41,462 nt of DNA from Ignavibacteria bacterium UBA7675. Lineage in GTDB: Bacteria > Bacteroidota > Ignavibacteria > Kapaibacteriales > UB7675. The translations under genes were made by a program, and so were the position numbers. This document shows, piece after piece, positions 16,406-23,991 of the stretch. The notes under the pieces were generated by a model that searched no databases, was not told where the DNA came from, and was given only the letters and a program-made list of their open reading frames with translations. Where the stretch lies: NCBI GenBank assembly GCA_002483085.1, contig DLHF01000066.1, positions 1 through 41,462 on the forward strand, given 5' to 3'. How positions within the stretch are numbered: position 1 is the first letter of the stretch; each line of letters opens with the position of its first letter.

Positions 16406-17398
16406 ATGAAAAAAGCGCTGAAGATTGTGCTCATCGTAGCACTTGTGCTTATAGGTATTGTAGGTAGTGCGGTTGCTTATGTTTCGCTGGCACTGCCTCA
16501 TGTACAGCCAGCACCAGCCCTTACGGTCCAGCCCACACCTGAAGTCATCGAGCGGGGAAAATACCTGGCTAATCATGTGGCTGTGTGTACCGACTGCCAC
16601 TCTACGCGCGACTGGACAAAGTTTGCAGGGCCGGTCGTCCCCGGTACAGAAGGTAGAGGAGGCGAGAAATTCACCGAAGAGTTTGGCTTTCCAGGCACAT
16701 TCTATGCGCGAAATATCACTCCGTACAATCTTGCAAAATGGACAGATGGCGAGCTGTACCGGCTCATCACCACTGGCGTAACCCGCAGCGGAGAACCTAT
16801 CTTTCCGGTCATGCCCTATTTGTCCTACGCCAAAATGGATCCGGAAGACATCAAAGCTATTATCGCTTATATCCGCACGCTGAAGCCTGTTGCCCACGAT
16901 ATACCAGAGTCGAAGGCGACATTCCCCATGAATCTTATCATGCGCACGATACCACAGGACCCAGCTACTCCCGGCAAACGTCCTTCACCTTCGGACAAAG
17001 TAGCTTATGGCCAGTACATGGCAATTATATCGGGATGTACCGAATGCCATACGCCAAGGGAAAAAGGCACGCCGATAGAAGGGATGTATATGGCCGGAGG
17101 ATTTGAATTCAAACTGCCAATCGGTACTGTGCGCTCGGCCAATCTTACTTCGCATCCCTCCAATGGCATAGGGAGCTGGACAGAAGAGCAGTTTGTACAG
17201 CGCTTTAAACTATACCTGCAACCGGACATGCAGAATAAAGTGGTGAATCGCGGCGAGATGAACACCGTTATGCCATGGCTTATGTACGCAGGTATGACAG
17301 ACGACGACCTGAAAGCCATTTTTGCATATCTGAAGACTCTACCACCCAACGATCATAAAGTAGAAAAATTTACGCCCGCAATGGCAGCCGCACACTAA
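16406..17398 (+). CDS. Diheme c-type cytochrome
   Basis: An electron carrier facing the periplasm, anchored by one N-terminal helix (residues 5-30). There are two covalent heme sites, CTDCH (Cys61, Cys64, His65) and CTECH (Cys211, Cys214, His215), each in a repeated cytochrome c domain. Candidate axial Met ligands are in FPVMPYLSYAKM and TVMPWLMYAGM. Each domain ends with a family-typical helix: DIKAIIAYIRTLKPV and DLKAIFAYLKTLPP. This duplicated layout resembles cytochrome subunits of periplasmic alcohol, gluconate or aldehyde dehydrogenases, but no dehydrogenase gene is adjacent. GGAG lies nine bases before the ATG. A short inverted repeat GTACC/GGTAC at 16358-16372 lies upstream and might be regulatory. 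Confidence 0.88.
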   Translation: MKKALKIVLIVALVLIGIVGSAVAYVSLALPHVQPAPALTVQPTPEVIERGKYLANHVAVCTDCHSTRDWTKFAGPVVPGTEGRGGEKFTEEFGFPGTFYARNITPYNLAKWTDGELYRLITTGVTRSGEPIFPVMPYLSYAKMDPEDIKAIIAYIRTLKPVAHDIPESKATFPMNLIMRTIPQDPATPGKRPSPSDKVAYGQYMAIISGCTECHTPREKGTPIEGMYMAGGFEFKLPIGTVRSANLTSHPSNGIGSWTEEQFVQRFKLYLQPDMQNKVVNRGEMNTVMPWLMYAGMTDDDLKAIFAYLKTLPPNDHKVEKFTPAMAAAH

Positions 17399-17500
17399 CA
17401 GCACGCAGCTCCTGCCGAGAAACCGTGCAAGATGTGCCTACCTGCTTTGGACTCCTAAACCCGGGCGAAATCTCGTTGTTTGCACAATAGCTATCTTGTA

Positions 17501-17601
17501 TAGATTTGTATCGGACAGTGCCTGTAGTTAGTTGTTTATGCACATACTCGCAATATTCTCCCCCGGACAATGTTAGAGAATATCATAAATCTTTAGATTT
17601 G
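17501..17601 (+). promoter_or_regulatory. Two candidate promoter elements upstream of the M42 gene
   Basis: TAGATTTG occurs twice, at 17501-17508 and 17594-17601, each matching the TAnnTTTG -7 consensus and each followed by TAT. The first has TTTG 18 bases upstream (17479-17482); the second has no clear -33 box but is well placed, about 40 bases before the start. Confidence 0.45.
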
Positions 17602-17641
17602 TATTTTGTCCATTTTCACGTACACTTTTTGCAAAAGCTCA

Positions 17642-18712
17642 ATGAAAAAAGAAAGTAAACAATTTCTGGAAGCCTACCTGAATAATGCTTCGCCGACGGG
17701 ATTCGAAGCAGCAGGTCAGCGCATGTGGCTCGACTATCTTACCCCCCATATCGACGAGTATATTTCGGATGTGTACGGATCGGTGGTAGGTGTTATCAAT
17801 CCTTCGGCTGAATACAAAGTTGTCATCGAAGCTCATGCCGACGAAATTTCGTGGTTTGTCAACTACATCAGCGACGACGGGTATATCTATGTTATTCGCA
17901 ATGGTGGCTCCGATCACCAGATTGCACCGTCCAAACGCGTGAATATTCACACTCGCAATGGCATTGTTATCGGCGTCTTCGGCTGGCCTGCTATTCATGT
18001 ACGCGACAGATCAAAAGAGAAATCGCCAGATGTTGATATGCTTTTTATTGATGTGGGCTGCAATACCAAAGAAGAAGTGGAAAAGCTCGGCGTGCATGTT
18101 GGGTGTGTGATTACCTATCCCGATGAGCTCATGGTGCTGAACGACAACTACTATGTGGGTCGCGCTTTGGACAATCGCATCGGTGGCTTTATGATCGCCG
18201 AAACAGCACGCCGCATTGCAGAGCGCAAAAAGAAACTCCCGTTTGGCCTCTATATCGTCAATGCTGTGCAAGAAGAAGTAGGTCTTCACGGTGCTGAGAT
18301 GATCTCGCGCCGCATCAAGCCCGATGTGGCCATTGTCACCGATGTATGCCACGACACCCAATCGCCCATGTACGAAAAGAAAAAAGAAGGCGATATAAAG
18401 GCGGGCAAAGGGCCCGTGCTTACCTATGGCCCGGCTGTGCAGAACAACCTGCTGAACATGCTGTTCGACGTAGCCGACAAGAAAAAAATTCCGTACCAGC
18501 GCCAAGCAGCTTCGCGCTCTACAGGTACTGATACAGATGCGTTTGCTTATTCGGGCGAAGGCGTGGCTTCTGCGCTGATTTCGCTGCCGCTGAAGTATAT
18601 GCACACAACCGTGGAAATGGTGCACAAAGACGATGTCGATAATGTTATTGAACTGATGTACGAGTTCCTCGTTCAGCTCAAGCCGGGTCACGATTTCCGC
18701 TATATCAAGTAG
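17642..18712 (+). CDS. M42-family aminopeptidase (glutamyl aminopeptidase/endoglucanase M type)
   Basis: A cytosolic dinuclear metallo-aminopeptidase. The expected metal and catalytic residues are all visible: IEAHADEI (His65, and Asp67 beside the site), RALDNRIGG (bridging Asp177), NAVQEEVGLHGA (catalytic Glu211 and ligand Glu212), VTDVCHD (Asp234) and the final His in LKYMHTTVEMVHKDD. Length, 356 residues, fits the family. The start at 17642 was chosen because the upstream in-frame residues (MSIFTYTFCKSS) look non-conserved, while MKKESKQFLEAYLNNASPTGFE-type N-termini are normal. M42 enzymes form large tetrahedral oligomers that trim peptides. It stands alone, followed by a gap rich in dispersed repeats. 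Confidence 0.93.
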   Translation: MKKESKQFLEAYLNNASPTGFEAAGQRMWLDYLTPHIDEYISDVYGSVVGVINPSAEYKVVIEAHADEISWFVNYISDDGYIYVIRNGGSDHQIAPSKRVNIHTRNGIVIGVFGWPAIHVRDRSKEKSPDVDMLFIDVGCNTKEEVEKLGVHVGCVITYPDELMVLNDNYYVGRALDNRIGGFMIAETARRIAERKKKLPFGLYIVNAVQEEVGLHGAEMISRRIKPDVAIVTDVCHDTQSPMYEKKKEGDIKAGKGPVLTYGPAVQNNLLNMLFDVADKKKIPYQRQAASRSTGTDTDAFAYSGEGVASALISLPLKYMHTTVEMVHKDDVDNVIELMYEFLVQLKPGHDFRYIK

Positions 18713-18790
18713 ACAACGCAGCATCTTTCCCGGGCGAAGTAGTGCTATCTGCTTCGCCTTTTGTTTTTGTAGCCGAATCCTGTGCAGATG

Positions 18791-19046
18791 TGCGCTTCGG
18801 CCTTCGCTCCAGCTTCTGTCTCCGCACCGCGCAGCATGCACCGCCGCGTGGCTTTCAATCCGTCATCCGCGCATTGTTGCCGTATGGAAGCACTATTTTT
18901 ACGACAGCAATACGAAAACGGCCTCTACGATAACCACAGAGATTGTAGCTACGGCACGCGCTGAGTACACAAATGTTCAGTTGCGTTCCTCATAGCGCGG
19001 ATAGAACCGGCCAGCCACGCAGCGGCGCATGCTGCGCGGTGCGGAG
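18791..19046. repeat. Inverted pair of repeat family A copies
   Basis: Two family A copies face each other in the 704-base gap 18713-19416. Core arms of 34 bases at 18820-18853 and 19013-19046 are inverse complements with two mismatches, starting CTCCGCACCGCGCAGCATGC. About 159 bases lie between them without an ORF. The layout resembles a small inverted-repeat (MITE-like) element. The remaining sequence up to 19355 contains nothing I can identify. Confidence 0.6.
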
Positions 19047-19355
19047 GCGGAACTTTTGAACAACACGCCCGCGCCACACCTTTACCCACAACAGAGCCAT
19101 TTACAACACGTCCGCGCCCTGCAACGAGCCATTTATCGGCCTTTTTCCTACCCCGGCTTCAGTGTTTTTCCTACAGAAAAATCAGACAAAGAAGTATATC
19201 TATTGGCAATTGCAGAATGTAGATTACTAATCGCCAGCAAATGACACAACGATACTCATAGCTGTAGAGAAGTTCGATGGCTATCTGCGGCCTACAACGA
19301 TAGTAGCAAGAAACATCTCGTTGTAGAATATAGAACTTCAGCGCCAAATAACCCC

Positions 19356-19380
19356 TGTGGTATCGGGAGTAAATACCACA
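19356..19380 (+). promoter_or_regulatory. Inverted repeat upstream of first repeat lipoprotein
   Basis: TGTGGTAT (19356-19363) and ATACCACA (19373-19380) are perfect 8-base arms with a 9-base loop. The element ends 36 bases before the start codon and could be an operator or an mRNA hairpin. The other two lipoprotein genes have no equivalent. Confidence 0.4.
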
Positions 19381-19416
19381 GATTTCTTGTATTATTCATT
19401 AATTCAGGAGTATTCC

Positions 19417-19950
19417 ATGACCAGAAAAATTCTGCTTTCTGCTGCTGTTCTCGCTTTGGGGCTCGGCGCGTGCAACGAAGGCACACTGCCCACCGATGCA
19501 GAACACGCCCTCAACAATCCAGATAAGACATTAGGTAGGAGTGCCTTCGGCCAAGCGCTGGCTCTGGAGGCAGCAGTGGTTGCCGACCCTGTTATAGACC
19601 CGCAGAACCCTTCCGACCCAGTGGCTCCTAGCGACTCGGGCGAGATTCATATTTCCGAAGGCAACGATAAATCGAAATACCGTCCAGTTGGATATGAGCA
19701 CATCAAGGACGACTACAACCGCTCGAAGTACAAACCAAGAGGCGACGAGCATATCAAGGACGGCGACGACAAATCGAAGTATAAGCCAGGAGGATGGGTA
19801 CATTACAATGGGGAGCGGGCAATCGACAAATCGAAGTATATACCCAGCGGATACCAGCATATAGCTAAGGGACCCAACGAAACTCGCTACAGCAAAACTG
19901 GTACATCGACAGGCATCGAAGATGGCGAGGTAATCCCGGGCAACCATTGA
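19417..19950 (+). CDS. Lipoprotein with 17-residue KY/HI repeats, member 1
   Basis: I do not recognise this family. The 177-residue product starts with a lipoprotein signal peptide (lipobox LGAC, Cys19) followed by NEGTLPTDAEHAL...FGQAL, a segment shared with the next two genes. After a Pro/Asp-rich linker come about five 17-residue repeats, for example EHIKDGDDKSKYKPGGW: an x-His-Ile entry, a polar turn, Ser-Lys-Tyr, then Pro and an aromatic end. The mature protein is very hydrophilic and rich in Lys, Tyr, Asp and Gly, so it is probably displayed on the outer membrane or in the periplasm. CAGGAG lies seven bases before the ATG. A hairpin without T-tract (20009-20046) follows. Function is unknown. 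Confidence 0.8.
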   Translation: MTRKILLSAAVLALGLGACNEGTLPTDAEHALNNPDKTLGRSAFGQALALEAAVVADPVIDPQNPSDPVAPSDSGEIHISEGNDKSKYRPVGYEHIKDDYNRSKYKPRGDEHIKDGDDKSKYKPGGWVHYNGERAIDKSKYIPSGYQHIAKGPNETRYSKTGTSTGIEDGEVIPGNH

Positions 19951-20008
19951 CAAAAATACAGATTGCAACATAGTATTCAGCCATAACATGCTGGCAACTG
20001 ACTGAAGG

Positions 20009-20046
20009 CGTATCCGGGCGCTACGGGGAAAATGCGCTCGGATACG
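20009..20046 (+). terminator. Hairpin after first repeat lipoprotein gene
   Basis: CGTATCCGGGCGC (20009-20021) pairs with GCGCTCGGATACG (20034-20046), a 13-base stem with one G-T pair. The following bases (ATATTCTG) are not a T-tract, so it may be an mRNA-stabilising or weak terminator structure. Confidence 0.45.
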
Positions 20047-20108
20047 ATATTCTGTTCACATCAGTTCAATGGGGAATTCTCATTATTCATCAATGTAGGA
20101 GCATTGCT

Positions 20109-20684
20109 ATGAACAACAAGCCTTTACTTGCGGCTCTTGTACTCGCTGTAGGAATCAGCGCGTGCAACGACAGCACATTGCCTACCGAGGCAGGGCGCGA
20201 CCTGCTCAAGAATCCGGCAGGGGCGCCTGTGCTCAGCGGGAGTACATACGGGCAAGCACTCGCAGAATTTCTTGCCGAAACGGGAGCAGTGGCAGTACGC
20301 GATACAACCGGCTCATTCCCGCCTATCGACCCTCTGCCGACAGGTGGCGGAAATGTGCAGGAACACGAGTCGGACCCATCGTCGGGAAATGTTACGAAGT
20401 GGAAGCCCTCGGGCTGGGTGCATATTGCTGATACTAGCAATGCCACAAAGTACAAGCCACCGGGATACGAGCATGTCGGGTCGGGATCAGCCAAAAGCAA
20501 GTACAAGCCTGTTGGCTGGGTGCATATCACCGACAGAACAAAAGGAACGCCCTCAAACTACGTTCCGCCGAACTACGAACACATTAGTTCGGGCGAGTTC
20601 GCAACGAAATATCGCAAGGCAACTGTCGTAGCTCCGCCAGACACGATACAACCCGGAGGGCCAGGTACACCAATAGGGGAATGA
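20109..20684 (+). CDS. Lipoprotein with 17-residue KY/HI repeats, member 2
   Basis: This is a 191-residue paralogue of its two neighbours. It has a lipobox (ISAC, Cys19) followed by NDSTLPTEAGRDLLKNP and YGQAL, nearly the same as in member 3. A Pro/Gly-rich linker leads into about four repeats: VHIADTSNATKYKPPGY, EHVGSGSAKSKYKPVGW, a 19-residue variant, and EHISSGEFATKYRKATV. The alternating Trp or Tyr at the repeat end is the most obvious conserved aromatic. Repeat spacing matches member 1 rather than the more uniform member 3. AGGAG lies eight bases upstream of the ATG. No enzymatic motif is present; a structural or surface role is inference. Confidence 0.8.
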   Translation: MNNKPLLAALVLAVGISACNDSTLPTEAGRDLLKNPAGAPVLSGSTYGQALAEFLAETGAVAVRDTTGSFPPIDPLPTGGGNVQEHESDPSSGNVTKWKPSGWVHIADTSNATKYKPPGYEHVGSGSAKSKYKPVGWVHITDRTKGTPSNYVPPNYEHISSGEFATKYRKATVVAPPDTIQPGGPGTPIGE

Positions 20685-20742
20685 TCCTTCTATATGTGAA
20701 ATTCTGGTGTACATATCTCCTTCCGGTCATTGGATAGCCATA

Positions 20743-20770
20743 CTACATCATGTTGGATGTAGCACTTTTT
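20743..20770 (+). terminator. Terminator-like hairpin between lipoprotein genes 2 and 3
   Basis: CTACATC (20743-20749) pairs with GATGTAG (20756-20762), followed after three bases by TTTTT. It lies 26 bases before the next start codon, so it could end the upstream transcript or attenuate the downstream gene. Confidence 0.6.
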
Positions 20771-20795
20771 ATCATTTTTCTTTAGGGGATGCTTT

Positions 20796-21764
20796 ATGAA
20801 AAAGCAACTGTCTCTTTTAGCTCTTGCCCTCACTATTGGGCTGAGCGCATGTAACGACGATGCCCTTCCCACTGATGCAGGACGCGATCTGCTGAAAGAT
20901 CCGTCCCATGCCCCAAATCTCGGGCACAGTAAATATGGGCGCCTGCTTGATAGCGGTGACGAATCGGCCTTATTGGATGATTCCGATGCAGCAGACTTAT
21001 CCGATGCAATAGACCTTTCCGATGCACTGGACTTATCTGATGCAATAAACCTCTCCGATGTAGAAAACTTGTCCAATGCAGCAGACCTCTCTGATGCAAC
21101 AACCCTCTTCGACGCGGCAGACGAACCGACAACTGCAGACGACGTTCACATAACCGAAGGGCCACAGGCAAGTAAGTATTATACTCAACCCCTCTACCAT
21201 GTCACCGATGGACCTGAAGCAACAAAGTATCATACCGAAAGAGTCTATCATGTCACCGATGGACCCGACGCAACAAAGTACGCTCCTGAAAAGCGCTACC
21301 ACGTTACCGATGGGCCAGATGCGACAAAGTATGCTACTGAGAAGCTCTACCACGTGACCGACGGACCCGAAGCCACAAAGTATCATACTGAAAAAGTCTA
21401 TCATGTGACCGATGGGCCACAGGCGACAAAGTATGCTACTGAGAAGCTCTATCACGTGACCGACGGACCCGAAGCCACAAAGTATCATACTGAAAAAGTC
21501 TATCACGTGACCGACGGGCCAGACGCGACAAAGTACGCTCCTGAAAAGCGCTACCACATAACCGACGGGCCAGACGCGACAAAGTATGCTACTGAAAAAC
21601 TCTATCACGTGACCGACGGACCCGAAGCCACAAAGTATCATACCGAAAAGGTGCGCCATATCACCACAGGGACAAACGCAAGTAAATACGAACCGGTGAC
21701 GGCTACGCCTGTGGATCCAACACCGGTAGGCACAGCAGCTCCGGGCAGAGCAGCCGGAAATTGA
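20796..21764 (+). CDS. Lipoprotein with hexad repeats and eleven 17-residue repeats, member 3
   Basis: The largest of the three paralogues, 322 residues. A lipobox (LSAC, Cys19) is followed by NDDALPTDAGRDLLKDP. Residues 61-108 are eight 6-residue repeats of the type DLSDAI. Residues 117-303 are eleven 17-residue repeats, typically YHVTDGPEATKYHTEKV, alternating KV, KL and KR endings. Nearly identical units recur in the same order, showing recent internal duplication. The protein is acidic in the hexad part and His/Tyr/Lys-rich in the long repeats. The hexads are absent from members 1 and 2. Family and function are unknown; binding to metal, glycans or the cell surface is possible but unsupported. 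A terminator-like hairpin lies just before the gene. Confidence 0.82.
   Translation: MKKQLSLLALALTIGLSACNDDALPTDAGRDLLKDPSHAPNLGHSKYGRLLDSGDESALLDDSDAADLSDAIDLSDALDLSDAINLSDVENLSNAADLSDATTLFDAADEPTTADDVHITEGPQASKYYTQPLYHVTDGPEATKYHTERVYHVTDGPDATKYAPEKRYHVTDGPDATKYATEKLYHVTDGPEATKYHTEKVYHVTDGPQATKYATEKLYHVTDGPEATKYHTEKVYHVTDGPDATKYAPEKRYHITDGPDATKYATEKLYHVTDGPEATKYHTEKVRHITTGTNASKYEPVTATPVDPTPVGTAAPGRAAGN
20976..21704 (+). repeat. Coding tandem repeats (18-bp and 51-bp units)
   Basis: Within the third lipoprotein gene, eight 18-base units cover 20976-21119 and eleven 51-base units cover 21144-21704. Parts of the 51-base array are identical over more than 50 bases at a 102-base offset (about 21353-21405 against 21455-21507), which indicates duplication of two units at a time. 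Copy number is likely to vary between strains. Confidence 0.85.
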
Positions 21765-21799
21765 CGGAACACATCCGGCGACTGACATGCTTTTAATAC

Positions 21800-21831
21800 A
21801 ATCCGGGAGGGCGGCAAAACTCTCCCGGATT
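21800..21831 (+). terminator. Hairpin after third repeat lipoprotein gene
   Basis: AATCCGGGAG (21800-21809) and CTCCCGGATT (21822-21831) form a perfect 10-base stem 35 bases after the stop codon. It lacks a T-tract on the plus strand. Confidence 0.55.
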
Positions 21832-21894
21832 GATCTGTGAAAGTTTTACAGCTTCGATATAATCTTTTCATATCAGCCTTAAAGGAGTGTTTTT

Positions 21895-23073
21895 ATGAGC
21901 AGCGTGTGGATGTATCTGCGAAATCCGAAAATCTTTATCGCCCTCTGTACTGTCGCTGTGCTATGTGGCGCCCTGGCTCTGTATGCTGGACACAGCAACA
22001 ACGAGAAAGTAACAACCGGGCCGGGGATTATAGCCAATGAATATTTTATCAGAAGTCTGTACACCGATATCGATGTCAAGGATCCTAAAGCAGTGTTTCG
22101 CTATCTGTACCAACAGCTCGACGACGATGTAACAATTTTCCCTTCGGAGAATATTTACTATCTAAAGTTCACACTGCTCGGAAAGATTTATAATGGCACA
22201 ATTACGATGTACATCGACGACCGCGAAAAAGGCATTCTCGGCTTCGGATATGTAACGCGGGAAGAGTTCAAATCGCGGCAGAAATATTTCCCCATGCTCG
22301 GTGGATGCTACGATTTTTCGAAAAAAGACGGATTAGAAATGAAGTATATCGACGACTTCACGTACTCCGTAACATACATCGGCAAAACAGTTGTGTTTCA
22401 CCTGTTTAACGACGGTATCAAACCGCCGAAAAAAGCAAAACTCCGCCCGGATGAAATATTCGTTGGCCCTACATTTGATGAGTCTGGCCTGCGCTTTTTC
22501 CTCGTATTTAATAAAACAATTTCCAAGCTGTTCTGGGTACTCAATGAAGATGAGTTTGTGCCCGAAACATTCTATCATGTTTCCGAAAATGTAGTAATTG
22601 GCGACCGCACAGAATTTGCATTCTACAACGACAAAGAAAACAATCGAAAAATCATGGTGGGCGTGGAAGGCGAAAATGTCATGCAAAATAATTGGTACGA
22701 TGGTCCGTTCGACCAGTTGCCCGACAATTATGTAAAGACAGGGCAGCTCAAGGTGCAGGAATATCTCGAAGCACACTATCCGTACTACAAAGGAAAGATT
22801 AATAAGTACGGCAATTTCCTGAAACGCAAAGGCTCGCGTGTCGCTGTAGCGCCATACATTGTGTATTTCTCGCGCGATCAACTGAACTTTGTAGACAGCC
22901 TGAAGAACCTTGGCATGAAGGCTCCAGAACTCTACCGGGAAATTACGCGCCAGGAATTCAACGTGCCCGAGGACTATTACGCGGATGCTACTATCAATAG
23001 TAAAACAAAGAAAAAAACTGCGAACGAGCATCTGGCGAATATTGACAAGAAAAGTTCGCAGAGCAACCACTGA
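21895..23073 (+). CDS. Membrane-anchored protein of unknown family
   Basis: I do not recognise this 392-residue protein. A single N-terminal hydrophobic segment (about residues 12-30, IFIALCTVAVLCGALALYAG) should anchor it in the inner membrane with the rest outside. The body is a mixed alpha/beta sequence rich in aromatic and charged residues (for example DVTIFPSENIYYLKFTLLGKIYNGTITMYIDD) and has two halves of similar flavour. No cysteine pair, heme, nucleotide or protease motif is visible. AAGGAG lies seven bases before the ATG. It follows the three repeat lipoproteins in the same direction after a hairpin, so a shared role is possible but unproven. The C-terminus is Lys/Ser-rich and probably disordered. 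Confidence 0.75.
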   Translation: MSSVWMYLRNPKIFIALCTVAVLCGALALYAGHSNNEKVTTGPGIIANEYFIRSLYTDIDVKDPKAVFRYLYQQLDDDVTIFPSENIYYLKFTLLGKIYNGTITMYIDDREKGILGFGYVTREEFKSRQKYFPMLGGCYDFSKKDGLEMKYIDDFTYSVTYIGKTVVFHLFNDGIKPPKKAKLRPDEIFVGPTFDESGLRFFLVFNKTISKLFWVLNEDEFVPETFYHVSENVVIGDRTEFAFYNDKENNRKIMVGVEGENVMQNNWYDGPFDQLPDNYVKTGQLKVQEYLEAHYPYYKGKINKYGNFLKRKGSRVAVAPYIVYFSRDQLNFVDSLKNLGMKAPELYREITRQEFNVPEDYYADATINSKTKKKTANEHLANIDKKSSQSNH

Positions 23074-23175
23074 TGCTACAAAGTCAGTGTACACAGAGCT
23101 CGGCAGTAGCTAGCTATTATCTGCTGGCAAATACAAAATCGGAAAACCTACAGCCTTTGCGTGAGAAAAAATATC

Positions 23176-23206
23176 TTGACATCGCACTGTAATTTCCGTA
23201 GGTTTG
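23176..23206 (+). promoter_or_regulatory. Bacteroidota-type promoter of the candidate small RNA
   Basis: TTG at 23176-23178 and TAGGTTTG at 23199-23206 are separated by 20 bases, a good fit to the -33/-7 consensus. No ORF follows; transcription from about 23212 would run to the terminator at 23363-23399. Confidence 0.7.
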
Positions 23207-23211
23207 CGCCC

Positions 23212-23399
23212 TCTTTCAATAACAATACTGTGGCAAGAATATGCGACGCTCCCAACAATTCATACAGACAACCAACGAGCTCCATGATAAAAGTGGCAGC
23301 GAGGGCAATCTGTGTACGACAGAGGTGGGAATGCGTGTGTAGCTTATACACAAGCGAATTTGAAGCCCGCCTTTGTATTACAAAGGCGGGCTTTTTTTT
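23212..23399 (+). ncRNA. Candidate structured small RNA, about 188 nt, possibly 6S-like
   Basis: There is no ORF between a good promoter (23176-23206) and a strong terminator, but the transcript has nested pairing. The ends CTTTCAAT (about 23213-23220) and ATTTGAAG (about 23358-23365) form a closing stem with one mismatch. Inside, ACGCTCCCA pairs with TGGGA..GCGT across a 2-base bulge, ATACAGA pairs with TCTGTGT, and GCTCCA pairs with TGGCAGC at the tip. A side hairpin TGTGTA/TACACA lies on the 3' arm. The rod-like shape with internal loops and the length of about 188 resemble 6S RNA, which traps RNA polymerase. I cannot confirm that identity from sequence motifs. It could equally be a lineage-specific regulator. 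Confidence 0.55.
23363..23399 (+). terminator. Strong rho-independent terminator of the candidate small RNA
   Basis: AAGCCCGCCTTTG (23363-23375) pairs perfectly with CAAAGGCGGGCTT (23381-23393) around TATTA. The stem runs into eight T residues (23392-23399). Confidence 0.9.
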
Positions 23400-23432
23400 A
23401 TCAAAATATTACCCCGAAAAACCAACGAAGCG

Positions 23433-23489
23433 ACCCGCGCTCAACGAAAGGAAAACACCAATACTCTATATGCGCGGGTTTCTTTTTTT
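23433..23489 (+). terminator. Second terminator-like hairpin with long loop
   Basis: ACCCGCGC (23433-23440) pairs with GCGCGGGT (23472-23479) around a 31-base loop, followed by TTTCTTTTTTT. It may back up the terminator just upstream or end a separate short transcript. Confidence 0.6.
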
Positions 23490-23991
23490 AGCGAGAAAAT
23501 GTGTCCAGTATAAAAACTACCCACTATCTGGGAATAGCCGCCCTCCTTATAAACGAGTAGGAATTCATACGATATAATCCGTCAAAAAATCAGCAATTCA
23601 CTGATTGATTTGCCGCACATGATCTTCGTAATTTGGTTCTGATGAGAGCACGCTGCAAACACATCAGATGTCTTTATTGCATAAAATAATTCAATATTGT
23701 TGTTCCCGTGTAAACGGGAGATCGCATGGTCTTTTTGTATTGTACTGGTCGTTCTCTTTCTGTTCCCCATCGGCAGAGCTCGGCTCATTGCAAGAGAAAA
23801 GACCTATCGCGATTCTTTATGCAAATTGTTATGATTAATTACATTGATCAAGGCACCAACGAAATGTGGATCATCGTAGTAAGATAATTCCGACACATAA
23901 TTCTGTGTAGTATGCCCGGCTAAAAAGCTCTGGTTGTACAGAATATCGCGATACAATTGCGCCCGTCGGAGTGCCTCGTTGCACCCCGGAA

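Noticed and set aside
16157..16897. Minus-strand frame whose last ~70 codons (16157-16370) look protein-like (LEDWLPADMILHGAAALLIG)
   Set aside because: The rest overlaps the cytochrome gene. No start or homologous family is recognisable, so at best it is a decayed fragment.
18011..18841. 276-residue frame on the minus strand opposite the M42 peptidase gene
   Set aside because: It lies fully opposite a conserved enzyme gene and has no recognisable motif.
21033..21788. 251-residue frame on the minus strand opposite the third repeat lipoprotein
   Set aside because: It mirrors the 51-bp repeats of the sense gene. The sense product has a lipobox, ribosome binding site and paralogues, while the antisense one has none.
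22333..23094. 253-residue frame on the minus strand opposite the unknown membrane-anchored protein
   Set aside because: No motif or ribosome binding site. The plus-strand gene has AAGGAG, a membrane anchor and normal protein composition.
23703..23720. TTCCCGTGTAAACGGGAG resembling a short CRISPR-type palindromic repeat
   Set aside because: Only one copy is present and there are no regularly spaced repeats, so it is not a CRISPR array.
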